Position numbers and translations under genes: made by a program. A stretch of DNA of 64,000 nucleotides, taken from assembly GCF_002860255.1 (NCBI RefSeq), contig NZ_PGVE01000053.1:24186-88185 (forward strand), given 5' to 3'. This document shows positions 9,049 to 17,442 of this stretch, in pieces (within the stretch, counting starts at the first letter, position 1; each line of letters starts with the position of its first letter). Origin of the DNA: Neobacillus cucumis (GTDB lineage: Bacteria > Bacillota > Bacilli > Bacillales > Cytobacillaceae). Under the pieces are notes generated by a model that had not been told where the DNA came from, did not search any database, and saw only the letters and a list, made by a program, of their open reading frames with translations.

Positions 9049-10776
9049 TTATGAAAAAGGCCGATCCAAGGCATAAAGTCTTCGATAACGTGATTCCTGT
9101 TCAACTAATTGTTGGTGTGTCCCGTCCATAGCTATCTTTCCACCCTCTAAGAACAAAACACGGTCCATACTCTCTACACCAATTAAATGGTGAGTAACCC
9201 AAATAATGGTTTTACCTTGAAGCGTTTCAAAAATTGTCTTTAATAATTTCACTTCCGTAATGGGATCGAGCCCTACGGTTGGCTCATCCAATAGTACCAC
9301 AGGGTTATCTTGCAGAAGAATTCTGGCAAGAGCAATACGCTGCCGCTCTCCTCCAGAGAAACGTTGACCTGTTTCCTGCATAATTGTGTCATATCCTTTT
9401 GGTAATTGTCCAATCATTTCGTCTAACTGTACAAGTCGAGCTGCCTCATAAACCTCTTCATCCGAGGCTTTCGGATTACCAAGGCGGATATTATTTAGTA
9501 CAGAAGTATTAAATAAATAGGATTGCTGATTTAAAACTGACATTACATTTGAAATAGATGCTTCTAGTTTATGAACGGCTTGACCATGAACCGTAACAGT
9601 CCCTAAGGTTGGAACAAGTGCTCCATAAATCAGCTTTAAGAAAGTAGACTTCCCTGAGCCGCTTCGGCCAATAACCGCTATCTTTTCTCCTTGATTGACC
9701 GTTAAATTAATATTCCTTATGACCTGTTCCTCTGCATAAGTAAAAGTTAATCCTTGTACCTTAATGGTGATATTTGAAAGGTCAAGTTCTTTTAATTCAT
9801 CTATCTGAACCTTTGTATTGAAATCGTCAGCTTGAGTAGTTGTAAGTCGTTTTATCGAATCTTGATAGACGGGAGTATCACTGATTGCGCCTGCGATTGG
9901 TAAAAAGGATTCTAGTAACGATAACAAAACAAGGGCGAAGGCGGCGATTAATGTTGGAGGAACTTCTCCAGCTAAAGTGAATTCGCTTGCCGAATAAACA
10001 GCAAAAATAACAATTAAACCGAGGATTAATTGATGAAATAAATCACGCCAATTCACAAATGAATGTATTCTTTCATCTACTTTTAGAAGTTTATGCTCAT
10101 GCCGTATATTTCTCTGGATAAACTGATGGGATTGACCACTGAAGATCAAATCACTGATTCCTAAAATAGCATCAGTAAATTGTTGATAAGATTGGTTTCT
10201 ACCTTGTTTTAGCTCCTCTTTTCTTGCTTTCATATATATAAGAGAAAAAAACGGGCTAAGAAAAACTATTAAACTAACAAAAATTGCTAAAATCAAGGCG
10301 AATGGACGTGATAAAATTCCTGCACAAGTGATCATAATTCCGTAAATTACAATGGATACTGCAGCTGGTAAAATAGTTTTCAAATAAAAGTCTTGTAAAT
10401 GTTCAATATCATTAGACAAGACGCCGAGAAGATCACCTGTACGAAACCTCGAACGAATGAACAAGGCTTGTGGTCCAACCAATTGATATAGTTTTACCCG
10501 AAGTTGAGAAAGAATCTTTAATACTAAACTATGTCCTGTCAATCTTTCTATATAGGTAAAAACAGCCCGTCCTATACCAAAGGTTCGAACTCCTACAATA
10601 GGCACATAAACCATTAATATCGATTCTGGTCGTGTTGCTGCTTTAGAAATGAGATAACCAGAGGTGAACATTAATGCCCCGCCAAAAAAAGTGGTAAGCG
10701 ACGCAAGTAAAATTGAAATGATAAATAACCATCGATACTGGCAGATATAAGGAAGTATCCATTTATCCTTATTCAT
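9049..10776 (-). CDS. cydC: Thiol/heme ABC exporter subunit CydC
   Basis: A half-transporter of 575 residues with six membrane segments (about 1-310) and an ATPase domain. CydDC is needed for assembly of cytochrome bd. The TM domain has the CydC-typical FTSGYLISKAATRPES. The ATPase has Walker A GRSGSGKSTFLKL, signature FSGGERQRIALAR, Walker B VVLLDEPTVGLDP and the switch His in VTHHLIG. Its ATG overlaps the distal stop of the cydD reading frame (ATGA), so the two are normally coupled; the premature stop in cydD 130 bases upstream could reduce its translation. Confidence 0.93.
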   Translation of the reverse strand: MNKDKWILPYICQYRWLFIISILLASLTTFFGGALMFTSGYLISKAATRPESILMVYVPIVGVRTFGIGRAVFTYIERLTGHSLVLKILSQLRVKLYQLVGPQALFIRSRFRTGDLLGVLSNDIEHLQDFYLKTILPAAVSIVIYGIMITCAGILSRPFALILAIFVSLIVFLSPFFSLIYMKARKEELKQGRNQSYQQFTDAILGISDLIFSGQSHQFIQRNIRHEHKLLKVDERIHSFVNWRDLFHQLILGLIVIFAVYSASEFTLAGEVPPTLIAAFALVLLSLLESFLPIAGAISDTPVYQDSIKRLTTTQADDFNTKVQIDELKELDLSNITIKVQGLTFTYAEEQVIRNINLTVNQGEKIAVIGRSGSGKSTFLKLIYGALVPTLGTVTVHGQAVHKLEASISNVMSVLNQQSYLFNTSVLNNIRLGNPKASDEEVYEAARLVQLDEMIGQLPKGYDTIMQETGQRFSGGERQRIALARILLQDNPVVLLDEPTVGLDPITEVKLLKTIFETLQGKTIIWVTHHLIGVESMDRVLFLEGGKIAMDGTHQQLVEQESRYRRLYALDRPFS

Positions 10777-10904
10777 AACATTCCCTCCATTTGTTGACGG
10801 ACAAGCTGATAATATGTTCCGCGAAGGCCCATGAGATGTTGGTGTGTACCTGATTCAACTAATTCACCTTGTTGAAGGACCAGAATCTCATCCATCTGGA
10901 GCAT
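10773..10904 (-). pseudogene. cydD: Detached C-terminal 43 codons of cydD (after an in-frame TGA)
   Basis: The cydD reading frame continues without shift past the TGA at 10905-10907 for 43 codons and ends at a TGA overlapping the cydC ATG. The residues read as a normal ABC exporter end (MDEILVLQQGELVESGTHQH, then GTYYQLVRQQ). An ATG follows the stop immediately, so re-initiation could produce this fragment, although no ribosome site is seen. With the stop read as Trp (TGG in relatives) the protein would be 572 residues, the normal CydD length. Confidence 0.8.
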
Positions 10905-12491
10905 TCAATGTAAGCGATGGGTGGCAAAAAACACGAGCTTATCTGAAAAAAGTTTCAGCATTGTTTCTTTTAATTCGGCTTCTGTTTCAATATCTAAATG
11001 GGCGGTCGGCTCATCAAGCACCACGACAGGTCGATTCCCTATAAATGCCCGAGCAAGAGCCACTCTCTGTTCCTGCCCGCCACTGAGCACTCTGCCTCCC
11101 TCACCTATTATGGTATTCATTTTTTCAGGCAGCCTCTCAATCAGCTCTAATAACCCCGCTTGTTTAGCTGCTTCTTTCACCTCTTCATCTGATGCCTCTG
11201 GAAGATATAGGCGGATATTGTTTTGAACAGTATCGTGAAAAATATAGGGGTGCTGGGGAATATAGATTACTTGATTCCGCCAATCTTGAACAGATAAGGA
11301 CGATAATATATATTCCCCTAGCCAAAATTCTCCAGATGAAGGGGTTAAGAAACCACTTAATAGATCAATTAAGGTTGATTTTCCTGCCCCACTGGCACCA
11401 ATAATTCCAATTTTTTTGGCACCTGTAGTGGTAAGATTAATATTTTTTAAACCCGCCTGTGGATTTTCCAGAAACCGAACATTCACATTATGAAGAGAGA
11501 GTGTTTTGAAGATTTCCCGGCTTGGGGCAGCCAGCTGTATCAGCTTATTCTCTGTTTGTGCAAGTATTGTCTCCACCTTTTGTCCAGCATTTTTACCATC
11601 GAGTGTGGCATGATAATCAGTACCTAACTCTTTTATTGGCAAAAAATATTCAGGTGCTAAAATGAGAATAGTTAACGCGGGATAGAGAGACATCGTTCCG
11701 TTTATTAATCCCATTCCCAGAAACACAGCAACCGTAGCAATTGATAACATAGTAAAGAAGTCAAGAGCAAAAGAGGAAAGAAACGCCATCTTTAATACCG
11801 CAATTGTTGCACGTCTGTATCTTTCACTAACTAAGATAATGTTTTCTACATGCTGCTTACTTAGGCCTAAATATTTGAGTGTCTCTAATCCTCTTAATGA
11901 ATCAACATAATGATTGGATAGGAGATGGTAGGAATTATATTGTTGATCCGCTTTATTTTTTGCCGCTAAGCCCAGTAATACCATAAAGATAATAAGGATG
12001 GGTAGGGCAAGTAAAAGGATGAACGCAGAACGGGTATCTTCAATAAAGATGATCACTAAGATCGCAGAAGGAATGAGGAATGTATTCATTGACTTTATAA
12101 ATATTAGTTCCAAGTAACGGCGAAATTTAAATAACCCTTCCATAACCAAAGTAACCGTCTGTCCTGATCCTTCTTTTCTTACAAACCCAGGGCCAAGATT
12201 AAATAATTTCTGCAGTAATTCTTCACGCAGCGTTTCACACGTTTTGGCAGCAAAATTAAAAGCAATCGTTCTTTTCCATCCATTTAATACATGTCGGCCT
12301 ATAAGGGCACATAAGAAAAACAGCAGTTTTTTAACTACATTACGAAACAAATCTCCCCCAAAAAGGGAGGAGATTGTTTCTGCCAGGGAAAAGGCTTGGA
12401 TGATAATAAATATGCTTTGAATAACAGTCAGAATGGTTAGCTTCACTAGTATCGGTTTTACACCCTTAAGAGTGAACAATGTTTTATCCAT
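10905..12491 (-). CDS. cydD: Thiol/heme ABC exporter subunit CydD, cut short by an in-frame TGA
   Basis: 528 residues as read. TM domain (about 1-310), then Walker A GASGAGKSTLIDL, Q-loop region, signature LSGGQEQRVALAR, Walker B VVVLDEPTAHLD and the switch His in FFATHRLH; the stop codon comes directly after this. All ATP-binding motifs are therefore present, but the last 43 residues are missing. The frame stays open to the cydC start after the stop, so a single TGG-to-TGA change explains it. Start ATG shares one base with the cydB stop (TAATG). It could be a true null, a functional truncation, readthrough, or a sequencing error. Confidence 0.88.
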   Translation of the reverse strand: MDKTLFTLKGVKPILVKLTILTVIQSIFIIIQAFSLAETISSLFGGDLFRNVVKKLLFFLCALIGRHVLNGWKRTIAFNFAAKTCETLREELLQKLFNLGPGFVRKEGSGQTVTLVMEGLFKFRRYLELIFIKSMNTFLIPSAILVIIFIEDTRSAFILLLALPILIIFMVLLGLAAKNKADQQYNSYHLLSNHYVDSLRGLETLKYLGLSKQHVENIILVSERYRRATIAVLKMAFLSSFALDFFTMLSIATVAVFLGMGLINGTMSLYPALTILILAPEYFLPIKELGTDYHATLDGKNAGQKVETILAQTENKLIQLAAPSREIFKTLSLHNVNVRFLENPQAGLKNINLTTTGAKKIGIIGASGAGKSTLIDLLSGFLTPSSGEFWLGEYILSSLSVQDWRNQVIYIPQHPYIFHDTVQNNIRLYLPEASDEEVKEAAKQAGLLELIERLPEKMNTIIGEGGRVLSGGQEQRVALARAFIGNRPVVVLDEPTAHLDIETEAELKETMLKLFSDKLVFFATHRLH

Positions 12492-13504
12492 TAGTAGGTT
12501 AGATGCTCCTTATCTGTCACACGTTTCCGAAAAATATAGTAACTCCAAATTGTATATCCTAAAACAAAAGGTAAGACTGAGAAAGCCACGATTGTCATAA
12601 CTTTTAGTGAATAAGCACCACTAGATGCATTATACACAGTCAAGTCAAATGCCTTATTTATAGAACTGATCATTACCCTTGGGAAGAGTCCAACGAAGAT
12701 TGCTGAAATCGTTGCTGCCAAACCTACTCCGGACATCGTAAAAGCCAACCCTTCTCGTTTTTTACCAATAAAGAACCAAGCTGCTCCATAAGCAACAACA
12801 ATTAAACCAACAAGGGAAAGTTCTGGTATAAGCCGGACTTTAAAGATATCAGTCATATTCCATGACAAGACAACAAATATAACCAAAGATATCAGAACAG
12901 CCACAACTATTTTTTTATTCAAGATCACAGCACGATTTCGAATGATTCCTTCGGTTTTTAGGGTAAGGAAGCAAAGTCCATGAAATAAACAAAGCAACGT
13001 TACCGTTAAACCGCCCCAAAGTGAGTAAACATTAATAAAATCCGTAAAACCAGCATTCATATTCATATCACTTTGGATTGGCATTCCTTTCAACATACTT
13101 GTAAAAAGAACACCCAATAAAAATGGCGGGAGAATACTGCCAAAGAAAAGCACCCAATCCCATACATTTGTCCACTTGGGATGATCTACCTTACGGCGAA
13201 ATTCAAATGATACGCCCCGGCCAATTAAACAGAGGAGCACAGCTAATAAAGGCAAATAGTAGCCGCTAAACATGGTTGCATACCAATGTGGAAACGCAGC
13301 AAAGATTGCACCACCGCCTGTCAGGAGCCATACTTCATTGGCATCCCAGAAAGGACCAATCGTGTTGACCATAATTGTCCGTTCCGACTGGCCTCTTGCC
13401 AAAAAGCGTGTCGACATTCCGACACCAAAATCAAAACCTTCTAGGAAGAAAAAACCGATAAATACAACGGCGATTAAGATAAACCATAGTTCACTTAATT
13501 CCAT
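12491..13504 (-). CDS. cydB: Cytochrome bd ubiquinol/menaquinol oxidase subunit II
   Basis: 337 residues, eight or nine membrane helices. It begins with the typical LWFILIAVVFIGFFFLEGFDFGVG and has GPFWDANEVWLLTGGGAIFAAFP. Subunit II partners CydA in the high-affinity, non-pumping quinol oxidase used at low oxygen. Three bases separate it from cydA and one base is shared with cydD, so it is part of one tightly packed operon cydA-cydB-cydD-cydC. Confidence 0.95.
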   Translation of the reverse strand: MELSELWFILIAVVFIGFFFLEGFDFGVGMSTRFLARGQSERTIMVNTIGPFWDANEVWLLTGGGAIFAAFPHWYATMFSGYYLPLLAVLLCLIGRGVSFEFRRKVDHPKWTNVWDWVLFFGSILPPFLLGVLFTSMLKGMPIQSDMNMNAGFTDFINVYSLWGGLTVTLLCLFHGLCFLTLKTEGIIRNRAVILNKKIVVAVLISLVIFVVLSWNMTDIFKVRLIPELSLVGLIVVAYGAAWFFIGKKREGLAFTMSGVGLAATISAIFVGLFPRVMISSINKAFDLTVYNASSGAYSLKVMTIVAFSVLPFVLGYTIWSYYIFRKRVTDKEHLTY

Positions 13505-13507
13505 TCC

Positions 13508-14914
13508 CTAAGCACCTACCTTACTAAAAGGATCCGTGGATTCATGAACACCAACGTTATGGTGAATTTCCGGACCTTTTTTTATTTCACGAATAATCAA
13601 GTAGATCATGACACCTGCCAGAATGGTAAAGACCAGTATATACAAAATGATGGAAAAAAGGATCGTTCCTGCCGGTACATTCGGTGAAACAGCATCGGAT
13701 GTTGTCATTAAGCCAAAAACAGTCCATGGCTGGCGGCCCACCTCAGTCATAACCCATCCAAATGTATTAGCAAAAAATGGAAAGGAAATAGTGGGAAGAA
13801 GCAATTTTAAGAACAGGCGGCTATTTGACAACTTCTCTTTTTTCCATAAATAAATGCCAGCAAGTCCTAACAAAATCATTGCCATTCCAAAACCAACCAT
13901 CAATCTAAAACTCCAATAGGTAGTTTTGACGGGCGGGATATAATTTGTTCCTTTACCAACAACAGAGTCATATTTTTTTGAATACTCTTTTTGAAGGGTT
14001 TCCATTCCTTTTAGACTGCCTTCAAATTTTGAATAGGCCAGAAAACTCATTGCATAGGGAATATTAACCTCAAAGCTGTTCTCTCGTTTTTGGCTATCAA
14101 TAATCGCAAAGGCAGACCAAGGGGCTGGATCTTGTGTATCCTTCCAGATACCCTCGGCTGCTGCCATTTTCATGGGCTGGGTCTTGACCAGATATTGCGC
14201 TTGGGTATGCCCGCTGAAAGCCGTACCAAGACTACCAATTAAGCCAATAACAAGCGCAAGTTGTAAAGACATTTTATAGAATTCCACATGTTTCTTTTTT
14301 AATAGGTTAAAAGCACTTATACCAGCAACAAAAAAAGCGGCCGTACATAGTGCCCCTGTGATCACATGCGGGAATTCCACTATTAATTGGCCATTAGTAA
14401 TGAGTGCAAAAAAATCAGTCATCTCTGCACGGCCATTATTCATTTTAAATCCTGTTGGTACTTGCATGAATGAATTCGCTGATAATATCCAGAATCCAGA
14501 CAGAAGTGTACCAAGCGAGACAAGCCATATACAGGCTAGGTGGAGTTTTTTAGATAACCGTTCCCAGCCAAATATCCATAAACCAATAAACGTGGACTCC
14601 ATAAAGAAAGCTAAAAGTGCTTCAATCGCAAGCGGTGCTCCAAAAACATCTCCTACAAATCTTGAATAATCGGACCAGTTCATCCCAAATTGAAACTCTT
14701 GGATGATACCCGTTACAACACCTACGGCAAAATTTATTAAGAAAATATGTCCCCAAAATTTTGCCATCTTTTTATACAGTTCCTTTTTTTTCACAACATA
14801 CATCGTTTCCATTAACGCGACCATAAAAACCAGTCCGATCGAAAGTGGAACGAAGAAGAAGTGAAAGATGGTTGTCGATGCAAACTGTATTCTGGCCAAC
14901 AACACTTGATCCAT
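13508..14914 (-). CDS. cydA: Cytochrome bd quinol oxidase subunit I
   Basis: 468 residues, the same length as B. subtilis CydA. It binds hemes b558, b595 and d and oxidises quinol. His18 in the first helix (STTIFHFFFVPL), the conserved GRQPW motif (TEVGRQPWTVFGL) and WSDYSRFVGDVFGAPLAIEAL are present. The quinol-binding loop is short, as in Bacillus. It is the first gene of the cyd operon, with GGAGGAGT before ATG. The 250-base upstream region carries a Rex-like operator and an inverted repeat (listed separately). Confidence 0.96.
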   Translation of the reverse strand: MDQVLLARIQFASTTIFHFFFVPLSIGLVFMVALMETMYVVKKKELYKKMAKFWGHIFLINFAVGVVTGIIQEFQFGMNWSDYSRFVGDVFGAPLAIEALLAFFMESTFIGLWIFGWERLSKKLHLACIWLVSLGTLLSGFWILSANSFMQVPTGFKMNNGRAEMTDFFALITNGQLIVEFPHVITGALCTAAFFVAGISAFNLLKKKHVEFYKMSLQLALVIGLIGSLGTAFSGHTQAQYLVKTQPMKMAAAEGIWKDTQDPAPWSAFAIIDSQKRENSFEVNIPYAMSFLAYSKFEGSLKGMETLQKEYSKKYDSVVGKGTNYIPPVKTTYWSFRLMVGFGMAMILLGLAGIYLWKKEKLSNSRLFLKLLLPTISFPFFANTFGWVMTEVGRQPWTVFGLMTTSDAVSPNVPAGTILFSIILYILVFTILAGVMIYLIIREIKKGPEIHHNVGVHESTDPFSKVGA

Positions 14915-14936
14915 TATTTACTCCTCCATTCTTTTT

Positions 14937-14954
14937 TTGTGCATTTTTTCACAT
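14937..14954. promoter_or_regulatory. Rex-like operator in the cydA 5' untranslated region
   Basis: TTGTG, 8 bases, CACAT: one mismatch from the Rex pattern TTGTG-N8-CACAA. It lies about 23 bases upstream of the cydA ATG. Rex represses cyd genes in B. subtilis when NADH/NAD+ is low. The site is a sequence match only. Confidence 0.5.
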
Positions 14955-15051
14955 ACTTAATCATAAAAATAATTTTGCCAACATGGCATATGTAAATAAC
15001 TAAGGTATATTAATAATTATTATTTTATAATAATCAATATTATCAATTACC

Positions 15052-15119
15052 TTTATTCTTATCTTAACAAACTTTGTCACGAATTCTCCTATATTTTTCG
15101 ACTAATTTGTGACAAAAGT
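15052..15119 (-). promoter_or_regulatory. Candidate cydA promoter with overlapping inverted repeat
   Basis: On the minus strand GTGACA (15075-15080) and AATAAA (15052-15057) are 17 bases apart, a weak sigma-A-type pair. The -35 sits in one arm of an inverted repeat (15071-15085 and 15104-15119, arms ACTTTGTCACGAATT-like), each arm with a GTGACAAA core. This would give a leader of about 130 bases, similar in style to the long cyd leader of B. subtilis. The regulator is unknown. Confidence 0.35.
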
Positions 15120-15129
15120 CGGAGATAAT

Positions 15130-15164
15130 AAAAAATCCCCCATCGTTTGTGGGGGGGATTTTTG
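15130..15164. terminator. Hairpin terminator between 15166 gene and cyd region
   Basis: AAAAATCCCCC, short loop, GGGGGGGATTTTT. It is directly downstream of the minus-strand gene at 15166-15450. Confidence 0.85.
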
Positions 15165-15165
15165 A

Positions 15166-15450
15166 CTATTTGCTTGGCTTAATAGAGTTCTTTTCCTGAA
15201 CATACCAATTTTCCTCAGGAACGATATTAGAGACAGTTAAAATTAACGAAGGTATTCGCTCCACATCAAACACAATCGCCCCAATCTTCTTAGTAAACAT
15301 GATAAAGGCATCCCCATGAGAAAATTCAGCCAGATCATTTCCTATATGGAGCAATGACATTAATATGGCTTGCTTTTCATCTGCTTCAATTAAGACTTGT
15401 GGCGAGAATCTTAATATCCAATCTTCACCAGCGATTGAAAAACGGTACAT
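15166..15450 (-). CDS. Hypothetical 94-residue protein
   Basis: Not recognised. It is a small soluble alpha/beta protein beginning MYRFSIAGEDWILRFSP, with no Cys or membrane segment. The start is taken as ATG 15450 because GGTGGAGGAG precedes it at proper distance; an in-frame GTG at 15462 lies within that ribosome site. It is monocistronic and followed by a strong terminator. Its position between cydA and the cold-shock gene gives no functional clue. Confidence 0.6.
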   Translation of the reverse strand: MYRFSIAGEDWILRFSPQVLIEADEKQAILMSLLHIGNDLAEFSHGDAFIMFTKKIGAIVFDVERIPSLILTVSNIVPEENWYVQEKNSIKPSK

Positions 15451-15676
15451 GGGCTCCTCCACCTCATAAAGAAAAAGTTATTAATTATACATATGAGGAA
15501 GAGCCTACATTATATTCATCGAAGAATTATATTCATTTTTATTAATAAATTATTCAGAAACGGCAGATTTTCAGGAAAAAACCACCTGCCATTCCTTGAC
15601 TGTCCAATTTCATTATTGTATATTTAAAGCATCATGTAACCGAATAATATTTTCCTGTACATGATAATATTTAACT

Positions 15677-15695
15677 TGGTACCGAATAGGTGCCA
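15677..15695 (+). promoter_or_regulatory. Short hairpin in the cold-shock mRNA leader
   Basis: TGGTACC, loop GAATA, GGTGCCA: a 7-bp stem with one G-U pair, ending 11 bases before the AGGAGGAA ribosome site. Cold-shock genes of this family have structured leaders that affect mRNA stability and translation at low temperature. The role here is inferred. Confidence 0.4.
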
Positions 15696-15720
15696 CGAAA
15701 GGCTTAGGAGGAAGAAGTAC

Positions 15721-15921
15721 ATGCAAAACGGTAAAGTAAAATGGTTTAACAACGAAAAAGGTTTTGGTTTTATCGAAGTTGAGGGCGGAGACGATGTATT
15801 CGTACATTTCAGCGCAATCCAAGGCGACGGCTTTAAATCATTAGAAGAAGGTCAAGAAGTTTCTTTCGAAATCGTTGAAGGAAACCGTGGACCACAAGCT
15901 GCTAACGTAGTAAAACTTTAA
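15721..15921 (+). CDS. cspD: Cold-shock protein (CspD-like)
   Basis: 66 residues with the RNA-binding motifs of the cold-shock domain, [14 protein letters not shown] (RNP1) and DVFVHFSAI (RNP2). It is a single-stranded nucleic-acid chaperone. The start ATG 15721 is preceded by TTAGGAGGAAG; the upstream in-frame extension is not part of the family. It lies next to ypeQ-ypeP, as cspD does in B. subtilis, hence the symbol. Acidic residues GGDDV and the ending NVVKL are typical. Confidence 0.93.
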   Translation: MQNGKVKWFNNEKGFGFIEVEGGDDVFVHFSAIQGDGFKSLEEGQEVSFEIVEGNRGPQAANVVKL

Positions 15922-15944
15922 TCATTTCATAATAATAACCATTC

Positions 15945-15975
15945 AAGGCTGACGATTTTACGTCAGCCTTATTTA
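15945..15975 (+). terminator. Intrinsic terminator of the cold-shock gene
   Basis: AAGGCTGACG, 6-base loop, CGTCAGCCTTATTT. Confidence 0.85.
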
Positions 15976-15982
15976 TATGTTT

Positions 15983-16180
15983 TCAATTTAATTTTTTTCC
16001 ATACTCCTGAAGTTGTTCTCCGACTGTACATTGTGTAATACAAAAACGATGCGCGGCTCTTCTTCCATCTTCCCTTTTCAGATATTTATGCAAAAAACAG
16101 CCATTACAATATTGATTCATCAAGCCTTCGACTTGGCTCAATAGTTCCTTTCTCATGGAAGGCTTCATGATTGTTTGCAC
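15983..16180 (-). CDS. ypeQ: Small zinc-finger protein YpeQ
   Basis: 65 residues with a CX2C...H...FCITQC arrangement (YCNGCFLHKYLK, then HRFCITQCTVGEQL), the pattern of the small zinc-finger family found in Bacillus. It sits 5 bases after ypeP on the same strand, the B. subtilis ypeP-ypeQ arrangement. Its biochemical role is unknown. An alternative start is the second Met at residue 5. Confidence 0.8.
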   Translation of the reverse strand: MQTIMKPSMRKELLSQVEGLMNQYCNGCFLHKYLKREDGRRAAHRFCITQCTVGEQLQEYGKKLN

Positions 16181-16185
16181 CTCTT

Positions 16186-16842
16186 CTAAAGAATTAATGT
16201 TTTTGCGAAGATATCTTTACCTTCTAACGCTTGGGTTGCCAATTTATCCGCTTCTTTGTTTTCTTTACGTGGGATTACCGTAAATTTTGGAAGCAATCCT
16301 AATGTTTTCATTTTTTCTTCAATCCTGTCAAGCCACTTGTTGAGGGTCTCTTCATAGCAAGGCCATTCCCCTTCAAGCTGCTTTAAAACACCCTGAGAAT
16401 CCCCCTTGAACTCGCATGATAAGTGGTGGACACCCAAATCTTCTAAAATATTCAGCGCAAAATAAAATGCAGCATATTCCGCTTCGTTATTAGATTCCAT
16501 TTCATCAAACCGTTGATTGGCACGAATGCGATATTTCTTTTTCCCTTGCTTAAAAAAAATAACGGCCCCAAGCCCTGCTTGATTCGTTTCCTTTTGAAAT
16601 CCGCCGTCAAAATAAACAGTAATTTCATGAGGATCCTCTTCGACTTCCGCAAGCAGTTTCTTCATTTCCTTCAAAATCCATGAAGTCCCTGCTTCATCAT
16701 AGAAATATAACTCTGTTACTTTTCCAGTCGCCTCTAATTCTTCAGCAAATTGAACAGCTAACTCGCCCGTTATCCAATCGGAAGAACATTGAATTTTATC
16801 ATTACTTTTCACTTTATACAACCACTCAAGCTTATATTTCAT
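16186..16842 (-). CDS. ypeP: RNase H-fold protein YpeP
   Basis: 218 residues. An N-terminal ~70-residue domain is followed by an RNase HI-type domain (about 73-208). The four acidic positions of the RNase H active site can be matched: Asp in VYFDGGFQKET, Glu in ESNNEAEYAAF, Asp in FKGDSQGVL and Asp in ENKEADKLA. It may therefore cleave RNA in RNA/DNA hybrids, or act as a related nuclease. It is the first gene of the ypeP-ypeQ pair and is divergent from a second RNase H-like gene, ypdQ. Confidence 0.82.
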   Translation of the reverse strand: MKYKLEWLYKVKSNDKIQCSSDWITGELAVQFAEELEATGKVTELYFYDEAGTSWILKEMKKLLAEVEEDPHEITVYFDGGFQKETNQAGLGAVIFFKQGKKKYRIRANQRFDEMESNNEAEYAAFYFALNILEDLGVHHLSCEFKGDSQGVLKQLEGEWPCYEETLNKWLDRIEEKMKTLGLLPKFTVIPRKENKEADKLATQALEGKDIFAKTLIL

Positions 16843-16900
16843 ATTTGTCAGCCTTTCAATTGTTTTCTTCGTCTTAACAACTAGCTTATTCAGTTAAATA

Positions 16901-16918
16901 AAAAATATCGATATTTTT
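16901..16918. repeat. 18-bp AT-rich palindrome in the ypeP-ypdQ divergent spacer
   Basis: AAAAATATCGATATTTTT, a perfect palindrome between two divergent genes. It may be an operator or simply AT-rich promoter DNA. Confidence 0.4.
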
Positions 16919-17026
16919 ATCCTTTCCATTTGTAAAGTAGAAAAAATATTTCCCTGCATGTCTGTGTTAAAATATGTTAAACTTTTTTAGTAAAGTGCAA
17001 CTTTTATCATTGAGGAGGATACAGCA

Positions 17027-17437
17027 TTGATTGAAGTCTATATTGATGGAGCAAGTGCTGGTAATCCTGGACCAAGCGGGGCCGGGATTTTTATTAAAGG
17101 AATTGGTACTCCAGAAAAATATTCGATACCACTTGGAACCATGTCAAACCATGAAGCAGAATTTCATGCATTTATACAAGCTCTGGAAATATGCGATAAA
17201 AAAGGATTCGCCCATTCTATTATCTCTTTTCGTACAGACTCTGAATTAGTAAATATGTCTGTAGAAAGAGAATTCACAAAAAATAAATCGTATGCTCCGT
17301 TACTTGAAAAGGCATTAATTCTTACAAAAAAATTTGATTTATTCTTCATGAAGTGGATCCCAAGTGCCGAAAACAAAGTGGCTGATGAACTGGCAAGGTT
17401 GGCGATTCAAAAAAATACCGATAAGGAGAAAAAGTAA
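17027..17437 (+). CDS. ypdQ: RNase HI-like protein YpdQ
   Basis: 136 residues, a single RNase HI domain. The start VYIDGASAGNPGPSGAGIF carries the first catalytic Asp, NHEAEFHAF the Glu, FRTDSELVN the second Asp and AENKVADELARL the last Asp, so all four acids are retained. Likely role is degradation of RNA in RNA/DNA hybrids; in B. subtilis the YpdQ homologue has been described as weak or inactive, so activity is open. Start is TTG 17027 after GAGGAGGAT. The DMT transporter gene follows after 5 bases. Confidence 0.85.
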   Translation: MIEVYIDGASAGNPGPSGAGIFIKGIGTPEKYSIPLGTMSNHEAEFHAFIQALEICDKKGFAHSIISFRTDSELVNMSVEREFTKNKSYAPLLEKALILTKKFDLFFMKWIPSAENKVADELARLAIQKNTDKEKK

Positions 17438-17442
17438 ACACC

